Assembly (NCBI GenBank): GCA_029946105.1
Contig: JAQSDW010000079.1
Location: forward strand, 1-48,378
Origin: Reyranella sp.
GTDB lineage: Bacteria > Pseudomonadota > Alphaproteobacteria > Reyranellales > Reyranellaceae
Direction: 5' to 3'
Length of the DNA stretch: 48,378 nucleotides
Shown: positions 27,437 to 37,906 of the stretch, one piece after another
How positions within the stretch are numbered: position 1 is the first letter of the stretch
Layout: each line of letters opens with the position of its first letter
Program-made: the position numbers and the translations under genes
The notes under the pieces: generated by a model
The model's input: the letters and a program-made list of their open reading frames with translations, nothing else
The model's database searches: none
Told to the model about the DNA's origin: nothing

Positions 27437-27534
27437 GCATGGGTCGGCCGCCGCGGCTCTGAACTGCAGTTGGTTTCTGCCGCCACAGGCTATACAATGT
27501 GTCGCTTTCCCGCTCTTCGAGACTCGGAAAGCAC

Positions 27535-28766
<1,232 letters not shown>

Positions 28767-28770
<4 letters not shown>

Positions 28771-29948
28771 TCGACTCGATCGCCTACCTCCGCACGCCTG
28801 CCGCGATCCGCGAACGCGCGGGGCAGATGTTGAAGTACGTCGAGGACGGGCGCTCGGCGTGGTTCGCGCTCGATGCGGCGGGCCTCGAGGCCGCGGTGCA
28901 GGCCACGCTGGCGGTGACGCGTCAGCGCTTCCGCGATCCGTCGAAGATTCCCTTCCATTCGCGCTGGCGGCATTTCGAGGCGGGTGGTCGCGACCGCTGG
29001 GCCGGGTTGGCGGCGCGGATGAGCGATCTCCCCAAGGAGGAGATCGCCAGGAGACGCATCGATCTCGCGGTCGTCTCGGTGCTGCTCGATGCCGGCGCCG
29101 GCGGCCTGTGGTCCTACCGCGAGGCTGCGACCGGCAAGTCCTTCGTGCGCTCCGAGGGACTGGCGATCGCGAGCTTCAACATGTTCGCCAATGGCGCCTT
29201 CAGCCGCGATTCGAAGAACGATCCTCTGCGTGTCGATGCCGAGCGCCTGGCGCGGCTCACGCCGAACGATATCGCCATGGGTTTCCAGGTGCGCGGCCAC
29301 AATTCGCTGCTCGGGCTGGAGGGCCGTGCCGAGCTGTTGCGCAAGTTGGGCGGCGTCGGGTTGGAGCGGCCGGGTGCGCTGTTCGATCTCCTGGCGCAAG
29401 GGCCGGGGGGCGGCCCGGAAATCAAGGCCGAGTCCATTCTCGCCGTGCTGCTCGACAGGCTGCAGGCAATCTGGCCGTCGCGGCTGGAACTGGAGGGCGT
29501 GCCTCTGGGCGACGTGTGGCGTCATCCGACGGTGGGGCTGGTGCCGTTCCACAAACTCTCGCAATGGATGAGCTATTCGCTGGTCGAGCCGCTGGAAGGC
29601 GCCGGCCTGAAAGTGGTCGAGCTCGATGCGCTGACCGGCCTGCCGGAGTATCGCAACGGCGGGCTGCTGGTTGATTCGGGCGCGCTCAAGCCCAAGCAGA
29701 GGGTCCTGCTCGAAAAGGCCTTCGCACCCGGCGACGAGGCGATCGTCGAATGGCGCGCGCTCACCGTGGCGCTGCTCGACCAGATCGCGGGCCATGTGCG
29801 TGCCCATCTCGGGATGGATGCCAAAAGCCTGCCGCTGGTGAAAGTGCTCGAGGCCGGCACCTGGTTCGCCGGCCGCACGCTCGCCGCTCAGCGCCGCAAG
29901 GACGGCGGCCCGCCGATCGCGGTGGAGAGCGACGGGACGGTTTTCTGA
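28767..29948 (+). CDS. URC4/Urg3-type protein (DUF1688) of uracil catabolism
   Basis: This 393-residue protein matches DUF1688 (URC4/Urg3), required for uracil catabolism in the URC pathway and found with URC1 and Upp in fungi and bacteria. It starts [18 protein letters not shown] and contains '[16 protein letters not shown]', '[17 protein letters not shown]', '[15 protein letters not shown]' and '[14 protein letters not shown]', typical of the family. The GTG start overlaps the URC1 stop by 4 bases, so translation is probably coupled. Its exact reaction is not settled; it is thought to act on the open-ring product. Confidence 0.91.
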
Positions 29949-29965
29949 TTTTGGGGAGAAGAGAA

Positions 29966-30604
29966 ATGTCGTTGCCGCACTCGATCCATATCGTGTCGCA
30001 CCCACTGGTGCAGCACAAGCTCTCCAAGATGCGCGACAAGGAAACATCCAGCGCCAATTTCCGTCGCCTGCTGCGCGAGATCGGGCTGCTGCTGGGCTAC
30101 GATGCGACCAAGGATTTGCCGCTGGTCAACAAGAGCATCGAGACGCCCATCACCTCGATGGAAGCGCCGCTGCTCGACGGCAAGAAGCTGGTGATCGTGC
30201 CCATCCTGCGCGCCGGACTTGGATTGGCCGAGGGTCTGCTCGACCTGATGCCGCTCGCACGCCAGGGTCATGTCGGGCTCTACCGCGATCCGCGCACGCT
30301 GCAGGCGGTCGAGTACTATTTCAAGATCCCGCAGGACATCTCCGACCGCGACGTGCTGGTGTGCGATCCCATGCTGGCGACGGCCCATTCGGCGATCGCC
30401 GCTGTGGATCGTTTGAAGGAGCAGGGCGCCAAGCGAATCAAGTTCATCTGCATCCTGGGCTCGGAGCAGGGGGCACGGGCCTTCGCCGAGGTCCATCCCG
30501 ACGTGCCGGTTTTCGCGGCAGCAATCGATGCAAAACTCAACGATCACGGGTATATTGTTCCCGGGCTCGGCGATGCGGGCGACCGTCTCTTCGGGACCAA
30601 ATAA
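29966..30604 (+). CDS. upp: Uracil phosphoribosyltransferase
   Basis: This 212-residue enzyme makes UMP from uracil and PRPP. It has the family core ([40 protein letters not shown]), a PRPP loop [18 protein letters not shown] and the uracil-binding C-terminus [24 protein letters not shown]. The PRPP loop reads ATAHS where most Upp enzymes have ATGGS, a notable change shared, I believe, with URC-linked copies. It follows URC4 by 17 bases in the same operon, where UMP formation would feed the URC1 step. The ATG has GGGGAGAAG upstream. Confidence 0.94.
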   Translation: MSLPHSIHIVSHPLVQHKLSKMRDKETSSANFRRLLREIGLLLGYDATKDLPLVNKSIETPITSMEAPLLDGKKLVIVPILRAGLGLAEGLLDLMPLARQGHVGLYRDPRTLQAVEYYFKIPQDISDRDVLVCDPMLATAHSAIAAVDRLKEQGAKRIKFICILGSEQGARAFAEVHPDVPVFAAAIDAKLNDHGYIVPGLGDAGDRLFGTK

Positions 30605-30624
30605 CAATCAAGGGAGAAACCACA

Positions 30625-31020
30625 ATGTCCCCGGACCTGAAGTACCTCCTCCTCTCCACGATCCTCTGCTTCGTCCAGATGCTGGTGGCGGCCACGGGCG
30701 CCAACCAGGCGGTCGGCTTGCCGACTCTTGCCGGAAACCGCGAAGGCCTGTCCGAGATTACGGGCTGGGCCGGACGCGCCAAGCGCGCCCATCTCAACAT
30801 GATCGAGAACCTGGTGTTGTTCGCGGCACTGGTGCTGATCGCGGTGGCGGCCGGCAAGGCCAACGCCATGACTGCGATGGGCGCCATGATCTTCTTCTGG
30901 GGCCGCGTTGCCTACGCCGTCATCTACGTCGCCGGTATCGCCTGGCTGCGCACCGTGGCGTGGTTCGTCTCGGTGATCGGCATGGCGCTGATCGCCATCG
31001 AACTGCTGAAGGCGATGTAG
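30625..31020 (+). CDS. MAPEG-family membrane protein
   Basis: This 131-residue protein with four predicted membrane spans is of the MAPEG group (relatives of microsomal glutathione transferase and leukotriene synthases). Visible features are LSEITGWAGRAKRAHLNMIENLVLF, with the typical 'R..RAH.N..EN' loop, and FWGRVAYAVIYVAGIAWLRT. The ATG at 30625 has AAGGGAG upstream; the longer open frame is not coding there. It follows upp by 20 bases and could be the last gene of the URC operon, though a direct role in uracil catabolism is not expected. Confidence 0.9.
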   Translation: MSPDLKYLLLSTILCFVQMLVAATGANQAVGLPTLAGNREGLSEITGWAGRAKRAHLNMIENLVLFAALVLIAVAAGKANAMTAMGAMIFFWGRVAYAVIYVAGIAWLRTVAWFVSVIGMALIAIELLKAM

Positions 31021-31038
31021 ATCGCTCGATGTAGATGC

Positions 31039-31503
31039 TTAATGCATCGGGGCCGCGGCGCCGATCGCCGCGGCCTTGAGCTCGATGTCGATGCTGCCGG
31101 CCTTCTCGAACACCAGCGTGACCGGCACCAGCGAGTCTTTGGCGACCGGTGCCTTCAGGCCCATGAACATGATGTGAAAGCCGCCCGGCTTCAGCATCAC
31201 CGTGGCGCCTGGCGCGATCTCGAGGCCTTTCTCGAGTTCGCGCATCTTCATCACGTTGCCATCCATCCGCATCTCGTGGACCTCGACCTTGGGCGCGACT
31301 GAGCTGCGCGCGGCAATCAGGCGGTCGGGCGTCGTGCCCTTGTTGGTGATGGTGAGGAAGCCGCCAGCCGATTGCGCCGTAGCGGGTGTGGCTCGCGTCC
31401 AGGGCTGGCTGATCTCGAGCGAGCCCAGCTTGTAGTCGTGAGCGAGGGCAGGAACCGCGAGAGCGATGGCGAGGCAGGTGAGGGCAACACGGCGGGTGAT
31501 CAT
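31039..31503 (-). CDS. Periplasmic copper chaperone PCu(A)C family
   Basis: This 154-residue exported protein (signal peptide MITRRVALTCLAIALAVPALA) carries the PCu(A)C Cu(I) site HxM...M...HxM: His76 and Met78 in VHEM, Met85/87, and His110/Met112 in FHIMFM. It binds Cu(I) in the periplasm and usually passes it to cytochrome oxidase or, in related operons, takes part in copper import or defence. It is the last gene of a five-gene minus-strand run with a thioredoxin-like protein and a TonB receptor. The MAPEG gene converges on it with 18 bases between. Confidence 0.93.
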   Translation of the reverse strand: MITRRVALTCLAIALAVPALAHDYKLGSLEISQPWTRATPATAQSAGGFLTITNKGTTPDRLIAARSSVAPKVEVHEMRMDGNVMKMRELEKGLEIAPGATVMLKPGGFHIMFMGLKAPVAKDSLVPVTLVFEKAGSIDIELKAAAIGAAAPMH

Positions 31504-31514
31504 GACGGCAATTC

Positions 31515-32003
31515 CTAGAGGCGAGGTTTGGATTGAGTGTCGAGCCACGCCCTTACCTGGGCAAGGTCGGCGACGCCCGGCAGCGCGGTGATCGTGCCGT
31601 CGGCTGCGATCATGAAAGTGCGCGGCAGTTCGCCGGCCCAGATCGGGTCGATTTCGAAGCGCAGGCGTTCGTAGAAGCGGTCGGTGAAGCTCCAGCTTTC
31701 GGCGCCGCCGAGGCCGGCTTTCGCCAGCGCTGCGGACACGCGCTCCGGCTCCGGTGGCTGCGGGTCGGCGGCGACCAGGACGAGGCGGAGATCGGGTCGC
31801 GTCTTCACCAGTTCGCCCCACTGTGGCAGTTCGACAAGACAAGGTGCGCAGGTGAGACCCCAGAGATGGAACACCGTCGGCCGTCCTGCATGCGCGGCGC
31901 GTAGCTTGGCCCAGCTGCCGCGCTCAAAGGATTGCGGATCGGCGGCATGCGCACCGAACGAGACAAAGGCCAGCAGGAGCGCCAGGAAACCGATGCGCCT
32001 CAT
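31515..32003 (-). CDS. Exported thioredoxin-like (TlpA-type) protein
   Basis: This 162-residue protein has a signal peptide (MRRIGFLALLLAFVSFGAHA) and a thioredoxin fold with CxxC Cys52-Ala-Pro-Cys55 in LWGLTCAPCLVELPQW and 'ELPRTFMIAADGTI', the cis-Pro loop region. It probably reduces disulfides on copper-binding proteins or receives electrons from DsbD-type partners in the periplasm. The ATG overlaps the stop of the Asp-box gene (4-base ATGA), and the PCu(A)C gene follows 11 bases later, which supports a shared metal-handling job. Confidence 0.9.
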   Translation of the reverse strand: MRRIGFLALLLAFVSFGAHAADPQSFERGSWAKLRAAHAGRPTVFHLWGLTCAPCLVELPQWGELVKTRPDLRLVLVAADPQPPEPERVSAALAKAGLGGAESWSFTDRFYERLRFEIDPIWAGELPRTFMIAADGTITALPGVADLAQVRAWLDTQSKPRL

Positions 32004-33205
32004 GACGCTCCACCCAGCGCGATCAGGCGGTAGCCCTCGTTCCTGGTGAGCCAGGAGAGATAGGCCCGGCCGTTGTAGCCAACCAGCAGCGGATGATCCG
32101 AGGCATCGCTGGTGTCGGCGACGGTTGCAGTCGCGCTCCAGCTCTTGCCGCTGTCGGTCGAGACCTGCCAGCGCACCACGACCTTGATGCCCCCCGCGCT
32201 GCCATCGAACTCCTTCCACACGAGATGGACCGTCGTGCCTCCGGCCAACAGGTAGGGCCGCGACGGCTGGCGATCGGGCGTGCCGAGCGCACGCGGCGGG
32301 CCGAACGCGGCGCCGGCGGAGTCGGCGCGGGCATAGAACAGGCCCTTGCGTGCCGAGCCATCGGTGAACCACGCGGCATGCTGGCTGCTGTCGGCAGCGA
32401 TCGCGAGGGCGGGGCCGTGGTGCGGGCAGGCCTCGATCTTCCAGTTGTCGTTGCTGACGCGGTTGAGCGGCCCTGAAGTCACAGGATCGCGGAAGGTGAC
32501 GACCGCGTGGTCGCGCACCAAGCCCGGAAAGATATTGCGGAAGATCACGACGGGCCGGCCGGGGCCGGCGAAGGCAACGCCGAGGCGGCAGCATTCGCAG
32601 GTGTTGTCGTGGGCGATGTGCGTGTCGGCGAAGCGCGCGCCTTCGTCGTCGGACCAGGCGTAGGCCAGTGCGGCACCTGGATAAGGCTTGCCGGCCTTGC
32701 GGGCGGCAGCACCATTGCGCTTGTCGAGCCAGGCGGTGAACACGCGACCGGCGGGATCGATGGCCACCGTCTCGAAGCGTTGGCTGGTGGTGTCGGCGGT
32801 GAGCGGTTGCGGCTTGGTGAACGTGGCGCCGTTGTCGGTCGAGCGCGCATGAAAGGCGCGGCCGTTGAAGTTCTTGTCCTGGAAGATGGCGAAGGTGACG
32901 ATCGCCACGCCCTTGGGATCGACGGCGATGCGCGCCCGTGCATCGGGGCCCCAGTCGAGATCGAGCGGCTCGGGCGTCACCGCGACCGGCGCCGTGAAGG
33001 TCCGGCCGAGGTCGGAGGAGCGCACGACCACGACCCGGTTGCCCTCGGTCTGCACCAGCCACAGCGTGCCGTCGGGCCCGAAGGCCGGCGTGGCGGTGAA
33101 GGCCTCCGGCGCTTTGCCGGCCATTCCCGAGCCGGCGTGATTGTGCTGTGCCACGGCGGTGCCGGCGGGCAACAGGAGTCCCAGACAGAGAAGAAGGCGG
33201 CGCAT
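32000..33205 (-). CDS. Exported Asp-box (BNR/sialidase-like) beta-propeller protein, copper-context
   Basis: This 401-residue exported protein (signal peptide MRRLLLCLGLLLPAGTAVAQ) has four Asp-box motifs (SSDLGRTF, STDNGATF, SDDEGARF, STDSGKSW), indicating a beta-propeller of the sialidase/BNR fold. It has no other evident sialidase residues, so glycosidase activity is doubtful. It has a His-rich start of the mature protein (QHNHAGSGM) and a TCECCRLG cluster, both plausible copper ligands. It sits between a TonB receptor and a thioredoxin/PCu(A)C pair, so a copper-binding periplasmic role is the best guess. Confidence 0.82.
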   Translation of the reverse strand: MRRLLLCLGLLLPAGTAVAQHNHAGSGMAGKAPEAFTATPAFGPDGTLWLVQTEGNRVVVVRSSDLGRTFTAPVAVTPEPLDLDWGPDARARIAVDPKGVAIVTFAIFQDKNFNGRAFHARSTDNGATFTKPQPLTADTTSQRFETVAIDPAGRVFTAWLDKRNGAAARKAGKPYPGAALAYAWSDDEGARFADTHIAHDNTCECCRLGVAFAGPGRPVVIFRNIFPGLVRDHAVVTFRDPVTSGPLNRVSNDNWKIEACPHHGPALAIAADSSQHAAWFTDGSARKGLFYARADSAGAAFGPPRALGTPDRQPSRPYLLAGGTTVHLVWKEFDGSAGGIKVVVRWQVSTDSGKSWSATATVADTSDASDHPLLVGYNGRAYLSWLTRNEGYRLIALGGAS

Positions 33206-33226
33206 GATGCTTCCTTTCTACACCTT

Positions 33227-35422
33227 TCAGAATCGCATCCGAAGGCCGGCGACGGCGGTGAGCGGCATGCCCAGCGCCGGGATGGACGAGGCGTTGACCG
33301 TCGGGCCCTCGAAGGTGGTCGTCGTGTAGCCCTGCGCCAGATACTGGACGTTGGTGAGGTTCTGCACGCTGGCGTAGACGTCGACGTACTTGACCGGCGA
33401 ATAGGACGCGCCGATGTCGAGCAGGGTTGCGCCCGAGTTGAGCTGAGTATGGCCGGTGTCGTTCCAGTAGGACGGGAACGACTTCAGGTTGGCGCTGAGG
33501 ACCAGTTCGGGAAGCGGCCGCCATTCGACATTGGCGTTGAACATCGTGACCGGCACCTGGCCGAGCTGGACTCCGGTCCGGATCAGCGCGGGATAGTTGG
33601 TGGAGGTCATGTAAGCGATGGTGTTGGTGAAGCTGGCGCCAAACCGCAGCTCCGGTGTCGCCTGCCATCCGCCGATGATCTCGAGGCCCTGGAACACGGC
33701 GCTGCCGGTATTCTGATATTGCCGCACCGTGGTGAAGCCGGCGCCGAGGCCGGCGGCGGAAATGAACGGCGCGGCGCAGGCCGGGTTGGTGTTGCACACC
33801 GTCACGAAGTCGATGAAGTTGTCGAGATTGTTGTTGAAGATCGTTCCCGACAGGGTGAACTCCCGCCACTTGAAGTCGAAGCCCACTTCCTCGCCGATGT
33901 TCGTCATCGGCTGCAGGTTCGGGTTGATGGCGGTATAGGCCGTGCCGGCCGCGAAGCTGCGATACATCTGGTTCATGCCCGGCGCGGAGAAGTTGCGGTA
34001 GGCCGCGGCGCGCAGGCTGAATTCGTCGAACAGGTAGTATTTCAGACCGATGCGCGGATCGAAGCTGCTGTAGTTCGAGTTCGCCACCGGGACGTTGGTG
34101 TTGGAGTTCACGGTGAGGACGCTGGCGTTCAGCGCCTGGTAGAAATCGCCGCGCAGGCCGACCGTCACCTCGAGGGGAACGCCAGTGAAGCGATAGGTGC
34201 CCTGGCCGAAGACGCCCTGGGTGCGGTGCTCGCCGTTGGCGATGAAGATGGTCGGCTTGGCCGTGGCGCTGGCGTAGAGGTTGTTGTTGTCGTTGATCGT
34301 GGTGCGGCGCATGTCGACGCCGATCTTGACGTCCTTGATCGGCCCGACGTCGCCCTGGAAGAAGACCGAGCCGCCCTGGTCGGTGTTGGGCGCTGATTCG
34401 ATCTGGCTGACGAACTGGTTGGTCGCAGCGATGTTGTTCAGCGTGTAGGAGCCGCTCGCGACATTGGTGGTGCCGAACACACCGCCCCCGGCCCAGACAT
34501 TGAAGTTGATCGAGGTCTTGTTCTCGAACTCGTAGGCGCCGCCCAGCTGGCCGCGGTAGTTGGACCAGTTGTTATGGGCCATGGCCCACACCAGCCCGTC
34601 CTCGTAGGTCTGGTTGAAGTGCGCCTTGGCGAACAGCTTCAGGTTCTCGCTGGGCGTCAGGAAGGCGGAGAAGGCGATGTTGTCGGCCTTGGACGCGGTC
34701 GGCACCAGGTTGGCGTTCTGGTACTGCGCCGGGGTGAGGTTGTAGCCCGAACTCTGGTTGTGGTTGTAGGCGAGCCCGACGTTGAGCTTGTCGTTGACCG
34801 CCAGGCTGCCGGCGATCTCGGCGGCGCCGGTGTTGTAGTTGCCGTAACTCACGTCGACCGCCGCGGCGGCCTTGCTCGGTTCGCGCGTCACGATATTGAT
34901 GATGCCGCCCATCGCCATGTTGCCCCACAGGCTGGTGGCCCCGCCGCCGCGGATGACCTCGATCCGGTCGATGGTGTTCTTCGGAATGGCGCTCCAGTTG
35001 ACGGTGCGGAAATAGGGATCGTTCATCGGCACGCCATCGACCATCACCAGCGTATTGATGGTCGTGCTGGTACCGAAGCCGCGGATGCTGACGGGCTGAC
35101 CGGTCGGATGGAGCTGGCCGGAGGGGATGGTCTGCGTCCAAACGCCAGGAATGCGATTGACGATCTGGTCGACGCCGACCTCCGGCATCGCCTGGACCTG
35201 TGCTCGCGTCATCACGGTGGTGCTGACGTCGAGCTTCTCGAGATCTGAACCGCGGCCGGCGCTGACGATGATCGGTGGCAGGCTGATCGGCGCCGTGGTG
35301 GCCGGCGCGTCCGGCGGCGTCGCCTGCGGTGTTGGCGGCGGTGTTTCCTGTGCCTTGGCCAGAGCTGGAATCAGGGCAAGGCCCGCGAAAGCGGCGAAGG
35401 TCGCCGCACGAATCGACAGCAT
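33227..35422 (-). CDS. TonB-dependent outer-membrane receptor
   Basis: This 731-residue outer-membrane beta-barrel with a plug domain takes up metal complexes or other ligands with TonB energy. A signal peptide (MLSIRAATFAAFAGLALIPALAKAQ) and a Pro/Thr-rich stretch precede the plug (PIIVSAGRGSDLEKLDVSTTVMTR, IPGVWTQTIP, RGFGTSTTINTLVMVDGVPMND, RIEVIRGGGATSLWG, GGIINIVTREP). The C-terminal strand ends AGLRMRF with the typical terminal Phe. Operon position upstream of copper-related genes suggests copper or a copper chelate as ligand (inference). Length is normal for the family. Confidence 0.94.
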   Translation of the reverse strand: MLSIRAATFAAFAGLALIPALAKAQETPPPTPQATPPDAPATTAPISLPPIIVSAGRGSDLEKLDVSTTVMTRAQVQAMPEVGVDQIVNRIPGVWTQTIPSGQLHPTGQPVSIRGFGTSTTINTLVMVDGVPMNDPYFRTVNWSAIPKNTIDRIEVIRGGGATSLWGNMAMGGIINIVTREPSKAAAAVDVSYGNYNTGAAEIAGSLAVNDKLNVGLAYNHNQSSGYNLTPAQYQNANLVPTASKADNIAFSAFLTPSENLKLFAKAHFNQTYEDGLVWAMAHNNWSNYRGQLGGAYEFENKTSINFNVWAGGGVFGTTNVASGSYTLNNIAATNQFVSQIESAPNTDQGGSVFFQGDVGPIKDVKIGVDMRRTTINDNNNLYASATAKPTIFIANGEHRTQGVFGQGTYRFTGVPLEVTVGLRGDFYQALNASVLTVNSNTNVPVANSNYSSFDPRIGLKYYLFDEFSLRAAAYRNFSAPGMNQMYRSFAAGTAYTAINPNLQPMTNIGEEVGFDFKWREFTLSGTIFNNNLDNFIDFVTVCNTNPACAAPFISAAGLGAGFTTVRQYQNTGSAVFQGLEIIGGWQATPELRFGASFTNTIAYMTSTNYPALIRTGVQLGQVPVTMFNANVEWRPLPELVLSANLKSFPSYWNDTGHTQLNSGATLLDIGASYSPVKYVDVYASVQNLTNVQYLAQGYTTTTFEGPTVNASSIPALGMPLTAVAGLRMRF

Positions 35423-35486
35423 GAAAATCTCCCCACGAATGACGAATGAACGCGACGCGCACCGAGGCGCATCGCGGGTTCAGGTG

Positions 35487-35876
35487 TCAGACGCGGGAGG
35501 GTGGGGCTCTGGGCTGGCTCGGCCCGTCGCGGATGCCGACGGGCGAGAAGGCGTCGACCACGGCCACGAAGCGGATGGCGATCGTGACGGGCTCGACGAG
35601 GACGAAGGCGGTGGAGATCTCGCCCAGCACGGGCGCGTGCGCAAGGCCGAGGCAGCATTCGTGGCTCTTGCCAGCGGCCGGCGCGGAGCCTTGTGTGTCG
35701 TCCTGGCTCGCGGACGGCAGGCAGAAGGCGTCCCACATCTTTGCCGCGGCTTCCGGTCCGCCGTCGCGCATCAGGGCGGCGTGGGCGAGCGGCTGCAGGA
35801 AATTGAGGGTGATCGCAAACAGCGCCGCGGCCAGAGAGGCCACGCGCCAGCCCGAGTCGGAGCGTTTGCGGATCAT
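35487..35876 (-). CDS. DUF2946-like exported protein
   Basis: This 129-residue protein (from ATG 35876) has an N-terminal hydrophobic segment (VASLAAALFAITLNFLQPLAHAALM), a central SHECCLGLAHAP motif with paired cysteines and a second hydrophobic stretch. That layout resembles DUF2946 proteins often found beside copper resistance or TonB receptor genes. A GTG at 35909 would give a slightly longer N-terminus; neither start has a clear ribosome site. It is first in the probable copper operon, 64 bases before the TonB receptor start. Confidence 0.72.
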   Translation of the reverse strand: MIRKRSDSGWRVASLAAALFAITLNFLQPLAHAALMRDGGPEAAAKMWDAFCLPSASQDDTQGSAPAAGKSHECCLGLAHAPVLGEISTAFVLVEPVTIAIRFVAVVDAFSPVGIRDGPSQPRAPPSRV

Positions 35877-36106
35877 GGCGGATATTAGGCCGCTGGCGAG
35901 AACGGCCACAAGCTAGCGCTTCACACAAAGTGTCGCACAAATGGCCTCAGGGAATGCCGTGCGCGACATGCCTGCCTCTTTCCGGCCCTGGACGGAGGAG
36001 CGGACGATAAGGGAGCCTCATCGTGTTTGTCTAACGAGCGGCCTCGCATCGCATTGGCGAAGTGGTTATCTTCGCCGCCGTTTTTGAAAAGATGGAGACT
36101 CTATTC

Positions 36107-36532
36107 ATGGGTAGAACCGACATGCCGCGCGTCATTGCAGCGATGCTGGACAGCGGCGCTTGCTGGTTTTTGACGCGCCTCGTGCTGACCTTCGTCTTCT
36201 GGGGCGCCGGCATCGGCCATCTCGCCGACTTTGAGGCGAGCGTGGCCGAGCTGCGCACCCTCAGGATCGAGTCGGCACCGCTCATGAACGTGTTGCTCGT
36301 CATCACGCTACTTGTGGGATCGCTCATGATCCTGCTCGACCGCTGGCTCTGGCTGGGCGCCGGGATCCTGAGCGGGTTCCTCGTGGTTGCCATCGTGCTC
36401 GCCCACAATTTTTGGGCGATGGCGGAGCCCGCACGGACAATGAACTTCCGCGTCGCGACGGAACATGTCTCGCTGATCGGCGGCTTCATGGCGCTGACCG
36501 TGGCCGATCGCTGGCGCCGCGCGCGGCGCTAG
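36107..36532 (+). CDS. DoxX-like membrane protein
   Basis: The protein has 141 residues and four predicted membrane spans (GACWFLTRLVLTFVFWGAGIGH, LMNVLLVITLLVGSLMILL, WLGAGILSGFLVVAIVLAH, VSLIGGFMALTVADRWRR), the layout of the DoxX group of small quinone-related or redox membrane proteins. The start is uncertain between ATG 36107 (GGAG ten bases upstream), ATG 36092 and GTG 36062. It is convergent with the Nudix gene (15-base gap) and divergent from the DUF2946-like gene. Confidence 0.78.
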   Translation: MGRTDMPRVIAAMLDSGACWFLTRLVLTFVFWGAGIGHLADFEASVAELRTLRIESAPLMNVLLVITLLVGSLMILLDRWLWLGAGILSGFLVVAIVLAHNFWAMAEPARTMNFRVATEHVSLIGGFMALTVADRWRRARR

Positions 36533-36547
36533 GTCAGGCGCGGTCCA

Positions 36548-37139
36548 CTAAGCGCGGAGAGCGGCGAGCCGCTTGTCGCCGCTCGACTTCGCGTAGAGAT
36601 GCAGCAGCCACATCGCGCCGCCCTGGAAGCCGTGAAGCATGCGCCGGCCAGCCTGCAGGTCGGCGAGGAAATCGGTCAGGGGAACTTCGTGCGCCAGCAA
36701 CAGCTCGCCTTCGTCGAGAACGGGCTCGGCCACCTTGCGCGCATCGAGCGCCAGGAAGCAGTGCACGCGATTGTTCAGGCGCGGCGCGTTGGCGAAGAAG
36801 CCGCCGAGCGGGTGCCAGTCGTCGCTGGCGAAGCCGGTCTCTTCCCGGAGCTCGCGCTGCATCGCCGCCAACGGCGCCTCGGCCTTTTCGTGGATGCCGC
36901 TCGGCAGCTCGATCACGGTCTGGCGCGCGCCGTGGCGATACTCCTCGGCCAGGACGATGCTGCCGTCGTGGGTGAGGGCGATGACGGTGACCCAATCGGG
37001 CTGTTCGATGACGTGAAAGGGCGTGAGCACGCGGCCATTCGGCAGGCGCACCGTGTCGGAGCGCAGCGCCAGCCAGCGGTCGCGGTAGTTATAGGTCGAG
37101 GACTTCCCAGGGCGCGATGGCCTTGCCGTCTTCCACCAT
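36548..37139 (-). CDS. Nudix hydrolase with apparent N-terminal frameshift
   Basis: A complete Nudix box (G x5 E x7 RELREETGF, in GIHEKAEAPLAAMQRELREE) shows a pyrophosphohydrolase, most like ADP-ribose/nucleoside diphosphate sugar hydrolases; DWVTVIALT and EEYRHGARQTVIELPSG are typical. The main frame has no ATG near the expected N-terminus: upstream of STYNYRDRWLALRSD it runs back into the SDR gene. In the next frame an ATG at 37139, one base after the SDR stop, gives MVEDGKAIAPWEVLDL and stops at 37089. Joined across the shift, PWEVL-STYNYRDRW looks like a normal family N-terminus. A one-base indel near 37095 (real or a sequencing error) is the simplest reading. If real, the enzyme may be inactive or start later. 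Confidence 0.78.
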
Positions 37140-37140
37140 G

Positions 37141-37896
37141 TCAGACGGCCGTCCAGCCGCCGTCGACCACAAGCTCGGCGCCGGTGACGTAGGACGATTC
37201 GTTCGAGGCGAGGAAAAGAATGGCGTAAGCCACCTCGTCGATCTCGCCGGCCCGGCCCATCGGCACACCTTTCAACGTCTTTTCCCGCATCACCGGGTCG
37301 GCGGTGCGGCCCGAGGTGCGCATCGGCGGCATCAGGCCGGGATGCACCGAATTGACGCGGATGCCGTGCTTGCCGTGCTGGGCGGCGCCCGCCTTGGTGA
37401 TCAGGCGGACCGCGCCCTTGGAGGCGTTGTAGCCGACATGGATGTAGCCTTGGCCGACAATGCCGGAAATCGACGACAGGTTGACGATCGATCCGCCACC
37501 CGACTTCTTCATCGCGGCCGTGGCGTACTTCATGCCGAGGAAGACGCCGGTGGCGTTGATGCCCATCAGCCGGTTCCAGGCGGCGGTGTCGTACAGGTCG
37601 GTCTCCGCCGAGCCGCTGATGCCGGCGTTGTTTACCAGCACGTCGAGCTGGCCGTGGGCGCCCACGATTCCGTCGACGACTGCCTTCCATTGGGTCTCGT
37701 CGGTGACGTCGAGATGGACAAAGGTGGCGTGGCCGCCAGCCTTGTTGATGTCGGCGACCGTGGCCGCGCCTTCCTTGTCGAGGATGTCGGCCACCACCAC
37801 GGCCTTGGCGCCTTCGCGGGCGAACAGCCGTGCCGTGGCGGCGCCCATGCCGCCCGCGGCGCCGGTGACCAGCGCGACCTTGTCCTTCATCCGCAT
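37141..37896 (-). CDS. Short-chain dehydrogenase/reductase (SDR)
   Basis: This 251-residue classical SDR has the NAD(P)-binding TGAAGGMG near the N-terminus (VALVTGAAGGMGAATARL), NNAG, the catalytic Ser in SSISG and YNASKGA (Tyr-x-x-x-Lys), and the C-terminal SSYVTGAELVVDGGWTAV. VVVADILD after the second strand has an Asp that favours NAD(H). The start at 37896 (MRMKDK) has AGGGAG at good spacing; a longer reading from 37929 would overlap the SMR gene. It lies 10 bases after the SMR gene on the same strand and is immediately followed by the Nudix gene. Substrate unknown. Confidence 0.92.
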   Translation of the reverse strand: MRMKDKVALVTGAAGGMGAATARLFAREGAKAVVVADILDKEGAATVADINKAGGHATFVHLDVTDETQWKAVVDGIVGAHGQLDVLVNNAGISGSAETDLYDTAAWNRLMGINATGVFLGMKYATAAMKKSGGGSIVNLSSISGIVGQGYIHVGYNASKGAVRLITKAGAAQHGKHGIRVNSVHPGLMPPMRTSGRTADPVMREKTLKGVPMGRAGEIDEVAYAILFLASNESSYVTGAELVVDGGWTAV

Positions 37897-37906
37897 GATT
37901 TTCTCC

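Noticed and set aside
32000..33205. True exo-alpha-sialidase
   Set aside because: Asp-boxes are present but the arginine triad and catalytic residues are not evident, and the context is copper handling.
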